Under the pieces are notes generated by a model. It was not told the DNA's origin. It was given only the letters and a program-made list of their open reading frames with translations, and searched no databases. From positions 62,001 through 126,000 of the forward strand of contig NZ_WUUT01000002.1 of assembly GCF_009831575.1 (NCBI RefSeq): a stretch of DNA of 64,000 nt, given 5' to 3'. This DNA comes from Halovenus carboxidivorans. Lineage in GTDB: Archaea; Halobacteriota; Halobacteria; Halobacteriales; Haloarculaceae. The position numbers and the translations under genes are program-made. Positions within the stretch are counted from its first letter, which is position 1, and every line of letters starts with the position of its first letter. Positions 8,747-17,038 of this stretch are shown in pieces.

Positions 8747-8947
8747 ATGGAATCAGAATCAAATCTCCAACTCGATCTGCCGGCAAGTCGTCAGAGAGTT
8801 GACGATGGTCGACAGTATCGTCTCCGCTGTCCAGACTGCAGAGAAACAACCCGGTCACCGCACTCTGAGTTCCTTGCCTCCCGCCAGCGTACGGAGCCGT
8901 GTCCGAACTGCGACCGCATGATGGGACTCTCGGAGGTGTCCAGATGA
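8747..8947 (+). CDS. Small zinc-finger protein of integrase operon (Orf2/Orf3-like)
   Basis: This 66-aa protein has two zinc knuckles, CPDC (residues ~28-31) and CPNC (~52-55), joined by a basic/Ser-rich loop, so it is probably a nucleic-acid-binding zinc ribbon. Its stop overlaps the next ATG (ATGA). In pleolipovirus SNJ2, two small proteins co-transcribed with int are needed for integration. This gene and the next occupy the same positions, so a recombination-directionality role is inferred. Confidence 0.72.
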   Translation: MESESNLQLDLPASRQRVDDGRQYRLRCPDCRETTRSPHSEFLASRQRTEPCPNCDRMMGLSEVSR

Positions 8948-9075
8948 AGGGTTCGCAGGCGTCCCTGACCGAGTTCCAGAAACGAACTCCCGAGAAAATC
9001 ATCGAGCGTGTCCAGCGAAAAGCGCAGTCGACCCTCGCTGCTCGCTCGTCGACGAAGATCGAGGTGTCGGGATGA
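8944..9075 (+). CDS. 43-aa protein of integrase operon
   Basis: A 43-residue, basic, helical protein (TEFQKRTPEKIIERVQRKAQ near its start) lies between the zinc-finger gene and int. ATGA overlaps at both ends give translational coupling throughout. There is no enzymatic motif. By position it matches one of the two small accessory proteins of SNJ2-type integrase operons. Confidence 0.68.
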   Translation: MKGSQASLTEFQKRTPEKIIERVQRKAQSTLAARSSTKIEVSG

Positions 9076-10151
9076 GCGACGACGATCTCGAACCCCTCGA
9101 TCCGCACCAGGCCCTCGACATGTGGCTCGACCGCCAGCGGGCCGAGAAATCCGAGGAAACCGTACAGTCGTACTACTACCGCGTCCGGCAGTTCGCTGAC
9201 TGGCTCGTCGAGGACGGAATCACGAACCTGAACAACCTCGACGGCCGAGACGTGTTCCGGTACGACTCTGATCGGCGTGCTGACGGCCTATCGAAAAGCG
9301 CGCTGAACAACCAACTCGGGACCATCAAACTGTTCTTGGATTTCTGCGTCGACGTGGAGGCCGCCCCCGCTGACCTTCCGGCGAAAGTCGAGATTCCAAC
9401 CCTCTCCAAAGCCGAACGCGCGAATGAGGAAAAACTCTCGGCAGAGCGCGCTGAGACGATTCTCGAAAACCTCGAACGGTTCGACTACGCCAGCCGGGAC
9501 CATGCGATGTTCGCGCTGGCGTGGCACACCGGAATGCGTCTCGGTGCGCTTCGCTCGCTCGATCTCCGAGACTGCTATCTCGTCGAGGACGATCTCGAAC
9601 GGCTGGCTCACGAGGACGCCATCGAGAGCGAAGCCCTCGACGACGTGCAAGTACCGTTTCTGTACCTGCGCCACCGACCGGATTCGGACACACCGCTGAA
9701 GAACAGCCTCGAAGGTGAGCGCCCGGTCGGGCTCTCGGAGGAGATCGGCCAGCTGCTCCAGGACTACATCGAGGTGAACCGCTACGAGGTCACCGACAGC
9801 GAGGGCCGCAAACCGTTGTTCTCCAGCCAGAAGGGAACGGGTCGAATGTTGAAGGGTGCGATTCGCTCGCGGTTCAACATCGTGACCCAGCCGTGTCGAT
9901 ACGGCGTCTGCCCGCACGACCGAGACACCGACACCTGCGAGGCGCTGGAACACGGCTATGAGGCCCGGTGTCCGTCGGCTCGATCTCCCCACCGTATCCG
10001 TACTGGTTCGATCACACACCACCGGGATGAAGGCTGGCCGCCGGAAGTGCTGGCCGAGCGCGTGAACGCCACGCCGGAGGTTATTCGGACCCACTACGAC
10101 CAGCCGGACCTGCTCAAGCGGATGGAATCGCGTCGTGACTACCTCGACTAA
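9072..10151 (+). CDS. int: SNJ2-type tyrosine integrase
   Basis: This 359-aa tyrosine recombinase likely integrates and excises the element at tRNA-Pro. An N-terminal SAM-like core-binding domain (residues ~10-110) precedes the catalytic domain. The catalytic residues are Arg156 (TGMRLGALR), H307-x-x-R310 (SPHRIRTGS) and nucleophile Tyr342 (THYD). Four cysteines (275, 280, 289, 300) sit directly before the HxxR motif, where they could bind zinc; canonical XerD-type enzymes lack this. It ends 66 bases before attR. A second integrase of this kind lies at 47870-48937. Confidence 0.92.
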   Translation: MSDDDLEPLDPHQALDMWLDRQRAEKSEETVQSYYYRVRQFADWLVEDGITNLNNLDGRDVFRYDSDRRADGLSKSALNNQLGTIKLFLDFCVDVEAAPADLPAKVEIPTLSKAERANEEKLSAERAETILENLERFDYASRDHAMFALAWHTGMRLGALRSLDLRDCYLVEDDLERLAHEDAIESEALDDVQVPFLYLRHRPDSDTPLKNSLEGERPVGLSEEIGQLLQDYIEVNRYEVTDSEGRKPLFSSQKGTGRMLKGAIRSRFNIVTQPCRYGVCPHDRDTDTCEALEHGYEARCPSARSPHRIRTGSITHHRDEGWPPEVLAERVNATPEVIRTHYDQPDLLKRMESRRDYLD

Positions 10152-10217
10152 CAGAGCCATGAGTGACCACAACAACCCCGACGTTCGGATGAACAGCGAA
10201 AAAAGAGACTCGCGTAC

Positions 10218-10234
10218 CTCGGCGGTCCCATCAC
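10218..10234 (+). repeat. attR of tRNA-Pro element
   Basis: This is an exact copy of 3329-3345. It is preceded by unrelated element sequence and followed by a T-rich run (accgttttcg) that would have lain downstream of tRNA-Pro before integration. Confidence 0.92.
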
Positions 10235-10322
10235 ACCGTTTTCGTCGTCAGTCCCGCTCGGAGAGCGGTCGCTCCTGCAGGCTGACCCAAACATCAAAGC
10301 CACAGCCACCACTGGTCACCGT

Positions 10323-10937
10323 ATGGCCTCCGACCTCGGGAACATGCTCAGGATGATGAACATCCTCGGCGACGAGGGGTTCGTAGACGCGCTGGAAAAC
10401 GCCGAGAGGCTGGTGAAAAACGCGGACGAGACCCTCGAACGCGTCGAGCAAATCGAGGGTGACGCCGAACGGGCAGTTCGGGAAGCGAACGAGACGCTGA
10501 CCGCCGTCGACAACCGACTCGCGAAGTTCGACGAGACGATTTCGCTGCTCGAAGCCAAGATCGAAGCCGGATTCAGCGTCGGGTTTTTCTTTTTCGGGCT
10601 GAATCGGTATCTGGAGGGTGAGTTGCTCCTCGCGGGCGCGCTCTTTTTTATGGGCCTGCTCGGCGCGTCCTCACTCGTCGTGACTATCGTGACACTGCCA
10701 CAGGTCCGGCGACTCCGCGAGATGGGGCTGCAGGCCTATCGTCGCGTCGACGAGGAAACCGACGGCAGCAGCAGCGAATCGACTGGAAGCGTGCGCCAGC
10801 AACTGGAGACCGGGGGGCATGAGGGTGGGTCAGTCGGCAGTGGGCAGGAGGAATCGACAGACAGCGGACGGGACAGACCGACGCGTACCGAGCGGCGACG
10901 ACGACGTTCGGGACGGTACGGCCGTCGCGAACAGTGA
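10323..10937 (+). CDS. Coiled-coil protein with two membrane segments
   Basis: No function was recognised. The 204-aa protein has a heptad-like acidic coiled coil at ~15-80 and a hydrophobic hairpin at ~83-125 (SVGFFFFGL... and LLLAGALFFMGLLGASSLVVTIVTL). The tail is disordered, rich in Ser/Gly/Glu and then Arg. The coiled coil likely lies on one face of the membrane with the basic tail. It is the first chromosomal gene after attR and lies on its own. Confidence 0.6.
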   Translation: MASDLGNMLRMMNILGDEGFVDALENAERLVKNADETLERVEQIEGDAERAVREANETLTAVDNRLAKFDETISLLEAKIEAGFSVGFFFFGLNRYLEGELLLAGALFFMGLLGASSLVVTIVTLPQVRRLREMGLQAYRRVDEETDGSSSESTGSVRQQLETGGHEGGSVGSGQEESTDSGRDRPTRTERRRRRSGRYGRREQ

Positions 10938-11409
10938 GGACTCGCCGTCGGTGTGACAAAGACAGTGGGGGTTGCGGCCAGAAGCGCGCGAGCAGTTCAG
11001 GTCGGCGTCTGGCCGGCTTCGGGTTGGGGCCCTGGGTGGTGTCTACCGATGGTGGCTGCAAACCAGATCCAGGAGTGAATCTCTCGATAGTGTGGGGTTG
11101 GGTGCTCTTCCAAGGCCCATCGTCGCCTTTCGACCCATCGGTAATAAACTCTTTGAAACTCACGATTAGTTTATCAGAACAGCGACGGAAGACGGGCTCA
11201 GTATCGGGAGACGGAGTCTCGGGCAGGTAGCTGTGTTGCCGCCAGCAACGTTCGGACAGAGAGTCGGAACCGGTCGCTCCCGAGGGCCGCTGTTCGGAAT
11301 TGCGTCAACACAATACGGCAGGCGGCCGTGCCGGAGTCGGTGGCTGACGGATCGCAGTCACTCGGTTCGACCCGAAGTTGTTAAACCCACACTGTGTGAA
11401 CGATTCGGT
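10938..11409. other. Intergenic region with leaderless-type promoter at its end
   Basis: There is no convincing gene in these 470 bases; the one open frame (10934-11230) lacks haloarchaeal amino-acid bias. An inverted repeat ATAAACT-17-AGTTTAT lies at 11144-11174. A TATA-like TTGTTAAAC at 11379-11387 sits ~27 bases before ATG 11410. Confidence 0.5.
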
Positions 11410-11664
11410 ATGCAGAAGCTCATCATCCACGGGGACCCCGGTATCCGAAAGGGTGCGACCATCGAGTACGAGGGCACCGAGTACGTCTGCTTCGGGATCA
11501 ACCGTCAGTGTGAGTTCAACGGACCCGAGGAGGTCCAACTGTGGTGTACGGTCGGCCAGCCGGACGAGCGCGAGACCTACGAGCGGCGAGAGTACATTCC
11601 GATGCATCTGGATGTCGAGTCGGCCGACGCCGAGGAGATCACCGTCCTCGAAGCGGCCGCGTAG
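11410..11664 (+). CDS. HAH_0734 family conserved haloarchaeal protein
   Basis: This 84-aa soluble beta-rich protein starts MQKLIIHGDPGIRKG. It has the conserved IEYEGTEYVCFG and RREYIPMHLDVE segments of the small haloarchaeal HAH_0734 family. The biochemical role is unknown. The start was chosen because residues encoded upstream (open to 11233) are Arg/Pro-rich non-coding sequence. A TATA-like box ~27 bases upstream of the ATG fits a leaderless mRNA. Confidence 0.8.
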   Translation: MQKLIIHGDPGIRKGATIEYEGTEYVCFGINRQCEFNGPEEVQLWCTVGQPDERETYERREYIPMHLDVESADAEEITVLEAAA

Positions 11665-11665
11665 G

Positions 11666-11887
11666 TCACGCTTCGGAACGAGATTCACACCCGTCGCTGT
11701 ACTCGGCAGTGACGGCCGCGAAGACGGTTGCGAACAGAAGCCACGTCGAGCGCTCGACGCCGAACGCAGTCGGTCCGGTGAGAGCGGCACCGAAGCAGAG
11801 AATCGCCAGTACCCAGAGGGCAACGTACTCGATGCTGGAGGGAAACCGTGGCGAGTCCATACAGAACTGTCGGACCGGAATCGACAT
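11666..11887 (-). CDS. Small two-helix membrane protein
   Basis: This 73-aa ORF has two hydrophobic segments (residues ~20-37 and ~47-60) and an acidic C-terminus. It could start at ATG 11887 or at an internal Met ten codons in. No family was recognised. It is convergent with the HAH_0734 gene and divergent from sppA. The short length leaves some doubt that it is expressed. Confidence 0.5.
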   Translation of the reverse strand: MSIPVRQFCMDSPRFPSSIEYVALWVLAILCFGAALTGPTAFGVERSTWLLFATVFAAVTAEYSDGCESRSEA

Positions 11888-11967
11888 AGTGATTTTGTGA
11901 ACTGCAGTTCACAGGCGAACTGAGAGCCAGTGATTTTTATTGCCGGAAGCCGACTGAACGGACATCG

Positions 11968-12957
11968 ATGGGGTTGAAATCAGCGCTTCGAGTCGTGCTG
12001 TTCGCCGGAGTCGCCGCGGTCGGCGTGGCCGCGGTCTGGCTGTTGTTTCTCTGGTATCCGAGTTCGGGACTAGAGTTAGCCGGAGTGCTCCTGCTCGTTC
12101 TCGCGGCACCGCTCGTGGTCAGAGTTGCCGGCTCCGTAGCCAGTTCGATCGTACCGTCGTACAACGTCGCGGAAGTTGGCGTCACGGGAGCGATCACTCG
12201 CACCGCCAGCGGGGGGATCGGCTCGCCGCCGACGGGAGCCAGTGCCGACCGGATCGTCGAGCAGATCGAACGGGCCGACGCCGACAGCAGCGTCGACGCG
12301 CTGCTCGTCCGGTTGAACACGCCCGGCGGGGAGATCGTCCCCAGCGAGGACATCAAACTCGCGGCGGAGGAGTTCGACGGGCCGACGCTCGCGTACGCGA
12401 CCGATACCTGCGCGAGCGGCGGGTACGAGATCGCGAGCGGTTGTGACGAGATCTGGGCGAGAGACGGGAGCATCGTCGGCTCGATCGGTGTGATCGGCTC
12501 CCGAGTCACCGCCGCGGAGTTGGCCGACCGCCTCGGAATCCAGTACGAACAGCTCACCGCCGGGGAGTACAAGGACGCCGGCACACCGCTGAAGGAACTC
12601 GAAGACCACGAACGCGAGTACCTACAGGGGCTGATCGACGAGTACTACGAGCAGTTCGTCTCGAACGTCGCCGAGCGCCGCGAGATGGACGCCGAGACAA
12701 TCGAGGAGACGGAAGCGCGCGTATACATCGGAACCGAGGCCAAAGAGCAGGGGCTGGTCGACGAACTCGGGACGAAAGACGACGTGACCGACGCACTCGA
12801 AGAGCGACTCGGGACCGACGTGTCCGTCCGTGAGTTCGAGCCGCAGTTCCCCCTCGCCCAGCGTGTCCAACTCGGCGCGCAACGCTTCGCTTTCGCGTTC
12901 GGGGCCGGCCTGGCCAGCATCGTCACGGGTGAGAACAACCGGTTCAAGTTCCGGTAA
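11968..12957 (+). CDS. sppA: Signal peptide peptidase SppA (S49 serine protease)
   Basis: This 329-aa membrane protease likely degrades cleaved signal peptides. Two N-terminal membrane segments (residues ~7-30 and ~35-57) precede an S49 domain. The nucleophile is Ser150 in DTCASGGYEIAS, and the general base is Lys202 in AGEYKDAGTP, giving the Ser-Lys dyad of the single-domain form. NTPGG at ~117-121 forms the oxyanion region. It stands alone; the next gene begins 113 bases later. Confidence 0.9.
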   Translation: MGLKSALRVVLFAGVAAVGVAAVWLLFLWYPSSGLELAGVLLLVLAAPLVVRVAGSVASSIVPSYNVAEVGVTGAITRTASGGIGSPPTGASADRIVEQIERADADSSVDALLVRLNTPGGEIVPSEDIKLAAEEFDGPTLAYATDTCASGGYEIASGCDEIWARDGSIVGSIGVIGSRVTAAELADRLGIQYEQLTAGEYKDAGTPLKELEDHEREYLQGLIDEYYEQFVSNVAERREMDAETIEETEARVYIGTEAKEQGLVDELGTKDDVTDALEERLGTDVSVREFEPQFPLAQRVQLGAQRFAFAFGAGLASIVTGENNRFKFR

Positions 12958-13070
12958 CCCCGGCCGACGTTCGGCCGGAGTCTGTGCCCTCCGTGACCAA
13001 TTCTCGCCTGCGAAAATGTGAGGGCACGTATTATATGTGTCGGGGGGCAAACGGGGGCACAACGTCATTC

Positions 13071-13673
13071 ATGAGCCTGATGATCGACATTCGGAAGTTG
13101 GGGTTGTTCAACAAGATGGCCAAGCAGGGCGGGAACACGGTCGCCGATCATCTCAGCCAGATGACCGGGATGGAGACCGAGATGGAGATCACCAAGATCA
13201 ACTTCATCGACATCCCCGACATCCGGGCGCACGTCGGTGACGAGAAACAGATCGGTATCAGCATCGAGATGACCGAGCGCCCGTACGGTCACATTCTCTT
13301 TCTGTTCAACGCCGAGGACGCGAAGAAACTGGCCCACGGGATGATGGGCGATATGGCGGGCGGTGAGGAGTCCACTGACGGGTTCACTGACATGGAGCGG
13401 TCCGCGATCCAGGAGATCGGCAACATCATGACCTCCGGCTTCATCGACGGCTGGGCGAACGTTCTGAACACGACAATCGACATGTCGACGCCGACGTTCA
13501 CCTACGGACCCGGCAGCGGCATGGTCAGCGAACTCGTCGGCGACCGCGAGGACGAGATGGCCCTGATGTTCGACTCCCGAGTGCAGGCACTCGAGTCCGA
13601 CATCAACGTCAAAGTCTACACCTTCCCCGAACTCGACGAACTCGTGAGCCTGATGCAGGAAATCGAGGTCTGA
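13071..13673 (+). CDS. cheC: Chemotaxis protein CheC
   Basis: CheC-family proteins dephosphorylate CheY-P and, in archaea, adjust the switch to the archaellum. This 200-aa protein has the second CheC signature intact (ERSAIQEIGNIMTSGFIDGWAN, residues ~105-126). The first (GGNTVADHLSQMTG) is altered and lacks the E-x-x-N pattern, so it may have one active site. ATG 13071 was chosen over an upstream open frame; a TATA-like TATTATATG ends ~35 bases ahead. No other che gene is adjacent. Confidence 0.87.
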   Translation: MSLMIDIRKLGLFNKMAKQGGNTVADHLSQMTGMETEMEITKINFIDIPDIRAHVGDEKQIGISIEMTERPYGHILFLFNAEDAKKLAHGMMGDMAGGEESTDGFTDMERSAIQEIGNIMTSGFIDGWANVLNTTIDMSTPTFTYGPGSGMVSELVGDREDEMALMFDSRVQALESDINVKVYTFPELDELVSLMQEIEV

Positions 13674-13707
13674 CGGCCCCGGCGCACCAAACCTCGTAGG
13701 TCTTCCA

Positions 13708-13715
13708 TTTATAAT
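13708..13715 (+). promoter_or_regulatory. TATA box of acyl-CoA dehydrogenase gene
   Basis: TTTATAAT is centred 28 bases before ATG 13739, the spacing for transcription starting at or just before the start codon (leaderless mRNA). Confidence 0.65.
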
Positions 13716-13738
13716 GGTTGATTACCTAGGTCGGGTGC

Positions 13739-14893
13739 ATGGATTTGTTAGAGGAGAGTATTATCCCGGAGCATGCCAGGGCGGTCAAACAGGAGGCGCG
13801 TGAGTTCGCCGAGGAACACATCGAACCGAACGCCGAGGAGTACTTCGACCGCGGGGAGTACCCCGAAGATATCGTCCAGAAGGGCGAAGAGGCGGGCCTG
13901 GTGGCCCAGGGGGTCAGCGAGGAGTACGGCGGCCGCGGGTTTACTATCTACGAGCAACTCGCAATCGCCGAGGAGTTCTACAAGGCCGACGCGGGGATCG
14001 GACTCTCGCTGCAGTTGCCCGGTTTCGGGACGGATATCGTCGAGCAACACGGCACGGAGGAACAGAAAGAGGAGTATCTCCGCCCCGTCGCGAACAACGA
14101 GATGCGGTCGGGACTCGGCGTCTCCGAACCCGAGACCGGCAGCGACATGGCAGGTATGCAGACGACCGCCGAGAAGGACGGCGACGAGTGGGTGCTGAAC
14201 GGCGAGAAGTACTGGGTCGGCAACGGCGTCGAGGCCGACTGGCTGACGATCTACGCCCGCACTGGCCACGACGAGGACAACCGCTACGGCAACTTCTCGC
14301 TGTTTATCGTCCCGACGGACGCCCCCGGCTATCACGCCGAGCACATCCCCGAGAAGATGTGCTACCGTGCCTCGAAGCAGGCGCATATCACCTTCGACGA
14401 CTGTCGGATCCCGGAAGATCACCTCATCGGCGAGGAGGGGCAGGGCTTCTACGTGATGGCTGATTTCTTCAACCACGGTCGCGCCGTCGTCGCCGGACAC
14501 GGACTCGGTCTCGGTGCGGCGGCAATCGAGGAGGCCTCGGCGTTCGTCCACGACCGGGAGGCCTTCGGCCGGACCATCGACAACTTCCAGTCCGTCCAGC
14601 ACGACCTCGCCGAGATGCGAATGGAGTTCGAGTCCGCGCGTGCGCTGACCTGGCGGGCCGTCGAGAAGGTCGACAACCACGACAATCCGGGCTACTGGGC
14701 CGCACTCGCGAAGGCGACGGCCACCGAGGCGGCGACCGAGTGCGCCGAACGCGGGATGCAACTGCACGGCGGCCGGTCGGTGCTGAACGAGAACCGCATC
14801 TCACGAGTCTACCGCGACGTTCGGGTTCCGGTCATCTACGAGGGCGCGAATCCGATCCAGCGGAACCTGATCTACAGTCAGGCCCCGAGATAG
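13739..14893 (+). CDS. Acyl-CoA dehydrogenase
   Basis: This FAD enzyme oxidises acyl-CoA to trans-2-enoyl-CoA and passes electrons to ETF. The 384-aa protein has the usual three domains: an N-terminal helical domain, a middle beta domain with SEPETGSDMAGMQT (FAD/substrate loop) and a C-terminal helical domain. The C-terminal motif VIYEGANPIQRNLI carries the catalytic Glu near residue 371. AFGRTIDNFQSVQHDLAEM is also typical. Chain-length specificity cannot be read. The gene has its own leaderless-type promoter. Confidence 0.92.
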   Translation: MDLLEESIIPEHARAVKQEAREFAEEHIEPNAEEYFDRGEYPEDIVQKGEEAGLVAQGVSEEYGGRGFTIYEQLAIAEEFYKADAGIGLSLQLPGFGTDIVEQHGTEEQKEEYLRPVANNEMRSGLGVSEPETGSDMAGMQTTAEKDGDEWVLNGEKYWVGNGVEADWLTIYARTGHDEDNRYGNFSLFIVPTDAPGYHAEHIPEKMCYRASKQAHITFDDCRIPEDHLIGEEGQGFYVMADFFNHGRAVVAGHGLGLGAAAIEEASAFVHDREAFGRTIDNFQSVQHDLAEMRMEFESARALTWRAVEKVDNHDNPGYWAALAKATATEAATECAERGMQLHGGRSVLNENRISRVYRDVRVPVIYEGANPIQRNLIYSQAPR

Positions 14894-15131
14894 TATCAAC
14901 TCACGCACAATTATCCGGGCGTCGTCCGTTGCGGGACGGATGCACCCGGTTTTTCCTGAACAATTGTGTAGATTTGATTCGTATTTCTTCTGCTCGACGA
15001 ACGCTCGCGGCGAGTCTTTCCGAGATATTTGTGGTGATTAACTATGTTGAATGTTGTTTTGTAGCAAGGTTTTAGTCACGAGGCCGAGACAGTGTATGTA
15101 TGCGGCTCACACGGATTGAGAGGTGGTACAG

Positions 15132-17024
15132 ATGACCGACACGCTGATGTGGCGTATCGCAGGGGGATCAGGTGACGGGATCGACTCGACCAGCCAGAAC
15201 TTCGCGAAGGCGTTGATGCGGGCTGGTCTGCACATCTTCACACACCGGCACTATCCGTCGCGTATCCGCGGCGGTCACACCTACGTCGAGGTACGCGCGG
15301 GCGAACAGCCGGTGCGCTCCCGCGGCGACGGCTTCAACTTCCTCCTCTCGCTGGGGGATAGCTTCGCTCGCAACCCCAGCGAGGACGCCTACTACGGCAA
15401 CGAGGAACTGAAGCCGCTGACCGAGCATCTCGACGAGCTCAACGAGGGCGGTGTCATCGTCTACGACACCGGGCTGATCGACGAGGAGGAGGTCGCACAG
15501 ATCGGTCTGGAGGAGCGTGCCGAGGAGAACAACTGGCACGTCTATCCGGTCGACCTCCGGGAGTTGGCCCGCGAGCACGGCCGAGAGGTGATGCGAAACA
15601 CCGCGGGGATCGGCATCACGGCGGCCCTGCTCGATATCGACACGACCTATTTCGAGGGGCTGATCACCGAGGCGATGAGCGGCGAGACACAGGAGCAGAA
15701 CCTAGAGATCCTCCAGAAGGCCTACGACCGGGGCAAGGAGTTCGACATCACCCACGACCTCCGGGTGCCGGAGGGCGAACACGACCGGGAGATGGCGCTG
15801 CTCTCGGGCTCGAACGCCATCGCCTACGGCGCGCTCGACGAGGGCTGTCGGTTCATCTCCGGCTACCCCATGACACCGTGGACGGACGTGTTCACGATCA
15901 TGTCCCAGAACCTGCCGCATTTCGGCGGGATCTCCGAGCAGGTCGAAGACGAGATTGCGGCCGCGGCGCTCGCGCTCGGCGCCTCCCACGCCGGCGCGAA
16001 GGCGATGTCTGGCTCCTCCGGCGGCGGGTTCGCGCTGATGAGCGAACCGCTCGGACTGGCGGAGATGACCGAGACACCCGTCGTGCTCGTCGAAGCGATG
16101 CGGGCCGGCCCGTCGACGGGGATGCCCACCAAGCCCGAACAGGCCGACCTCGAACACGTGCTGTACACGAGTCAGGGCGACTCCTGCCGGGTGGTCTTCG
16201 CCCCGGCGAACGTCCGGGAGGCCTACGACCAGACCCGCAAGGCCTTCGAGTTGGCCTACAGCTACAACCTCCCCGCCATCGTGATCTACGATCAGAAGAT
16301 CCAGGGCGAACTCCGGACGGTGCCGGTCGACTTCTTCGACCGGGAACCGACGAGCGGGATGGAGGGCGTCCTCAGCGAGGAGGAACTCGCCGAGGCGGCC
16401 CACGACGCGTCCGGGAACTTCATGCGGTACCGACACGACGTCGAGGACGGCTCGAATCCACGGTCGATTCCCGGGCAGAAAGGTGGTCGACACCTCGTGA
16501 CGGGCAACGAGTCCCAGGAGGTCGGCCACATCTCCGAGTCGCCGGACAACCGCAAGGCGCAGATGGATCGGCGGATGCGGAAACTCAGTTCGATCCGGGA
16601 GGAACTGGACGAGATGGACGCCACACACCAGAGCTACCACGGGCCGTCGGACGCGGAGCACGGAATCCTGGTCTGGGGCAGCCAGCAGGATACCGTCTTC
16701 GAGGCCGTCGACCGTCTCAACGCACGCGGCGAGAGCGTCAAGGCGCTGGGCGTGAGCGATCTGATGCCCTACCCCGAGACGGAGGTGACCGCCTTCCTCG
16801 AAAGCGTCGAGGAGTGTCTCGTCGTCGAGATGAACGCCTCCGGCCAGTTCCGCGGGCTGACACAGAGGGAACTCGGGCGGTTCGGCCCGAAAATGACGAG
16901 TCTGCTGAAATACGACGGCGAACCGTTCGAGCCCGGAGAGATCGTCGACGGCTTCGAGTCCAGCCTCTCCGGCGGCGCGGAACTGAGCGGCAACGTGCGA
17001 CTCGAACCGGCAGCGGGAGACTAA
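15132..17024 (+). CDS. korA: 2-oxoacid:ferredoxin oxidoreductase alpha subunit (KorA)
   Basis: This 630-aa subunit fuses the gamma domain (residues ~5-180: RIAGGSGDGIDST, HRHYPSRIRGGHTYVEVR) to the pyrimidine-binding alpha domain (~200 onward: GSNAIAYGALDEGCRFISGYPMTPWT). With KorB it decarboxylates 2-oxoglutarate or a similar acid to the acyl-CoA, reducing ferredoxin in the TCA cycle. A GAGGTGG ribosome-binding site lies before ATG 15132. korB follows after 14 bases. The 2-oxoglutarate assignment rests on resemblance to halobacterial KorAB. Confidence 0.9.
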   Translation: MTDTLMWRIAGGSGDGIDSTSQNFAKALMRAGLHIFTHRHYPSRIRGGHTYVEVRAGEQPVRSRGDGFNFLLSLGDSFARNPSEDAYYGNEELKPLTEHLDELNEGGVIVYDTGLIDEEEVAQIGLEERAEENNWHVYPVDLRELAREHGREVMRNTAGIGITAALLDIDTTYFEGLITEAMSGETQEQNLEILQKAYDRGKEFDITHDLRVPEGEHDREMALLSGSNAIAYGALDEGCRFISGYPMTPWTDVFTIMSQNLPHFGGISEQVEDEIAAAALALGASHAGAKAMSGSSGGGFALMSEPLGLAEMTETPVVLVEAMRAGPSTGMPTKPEQADLEHVLYTSQGDSCRVVFAPANVREAYDQTRKAFELAYSYNLPAIVIYDQKIQGELRTVPVDFFDREPTSGMEGVLSEEELAEAAHDASGNFMRYRHDVEDGSNPRSIPGQKGGRHLVTGNESQEVGHISESPDNRKAQMDRRMRKLSSIREELDEMDATHQSYHGPSDAEHGILVWGSQQDTVFEAVDRLNARGESVKALGVSDLMPYPETEVTAFLESVEECLVVEMNASGQFRGLTQRELGRFGPKMTSLLKYDGEPFEPGEIVDGFESSLSGGAELSGNVRLEPAAGD

Positions 17025-17038
17025 TCAGGTGACCACAG

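Larger units (their letters stand above)
3329..10234. mobile_element. 6.9 kb integrated plasmid/provirus-like element in tRNA-Pro
   Basis: The element lies between two 17-bp direct repeats, ctcggcggtcccatcac. The first is the 3' end of tRNA-Pro and the second follows the integrase gene. Inside are an HUH rolling-circle Rep, a Tat lipoprotein, a PhiH1-like repressor with two downstream genes, and an integrase operon. Parts of it (about 6456-8740) are clearly AT-richer than the chromosome. No spike, capsid or packaging ATPase gene is visible, so it looks more like an integrated plasmid or a reduced pleolipovirus-type provirus than a complete virus. Confidence 0.9.

Noticed and set aside
10934-11230. 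98-residue ORF after the coiled-coil membrane protein
   Set aside because: It lacks acidic bias and any motif; it includes the AT-rich inverted-repeat stretch and is best read as intergenic.
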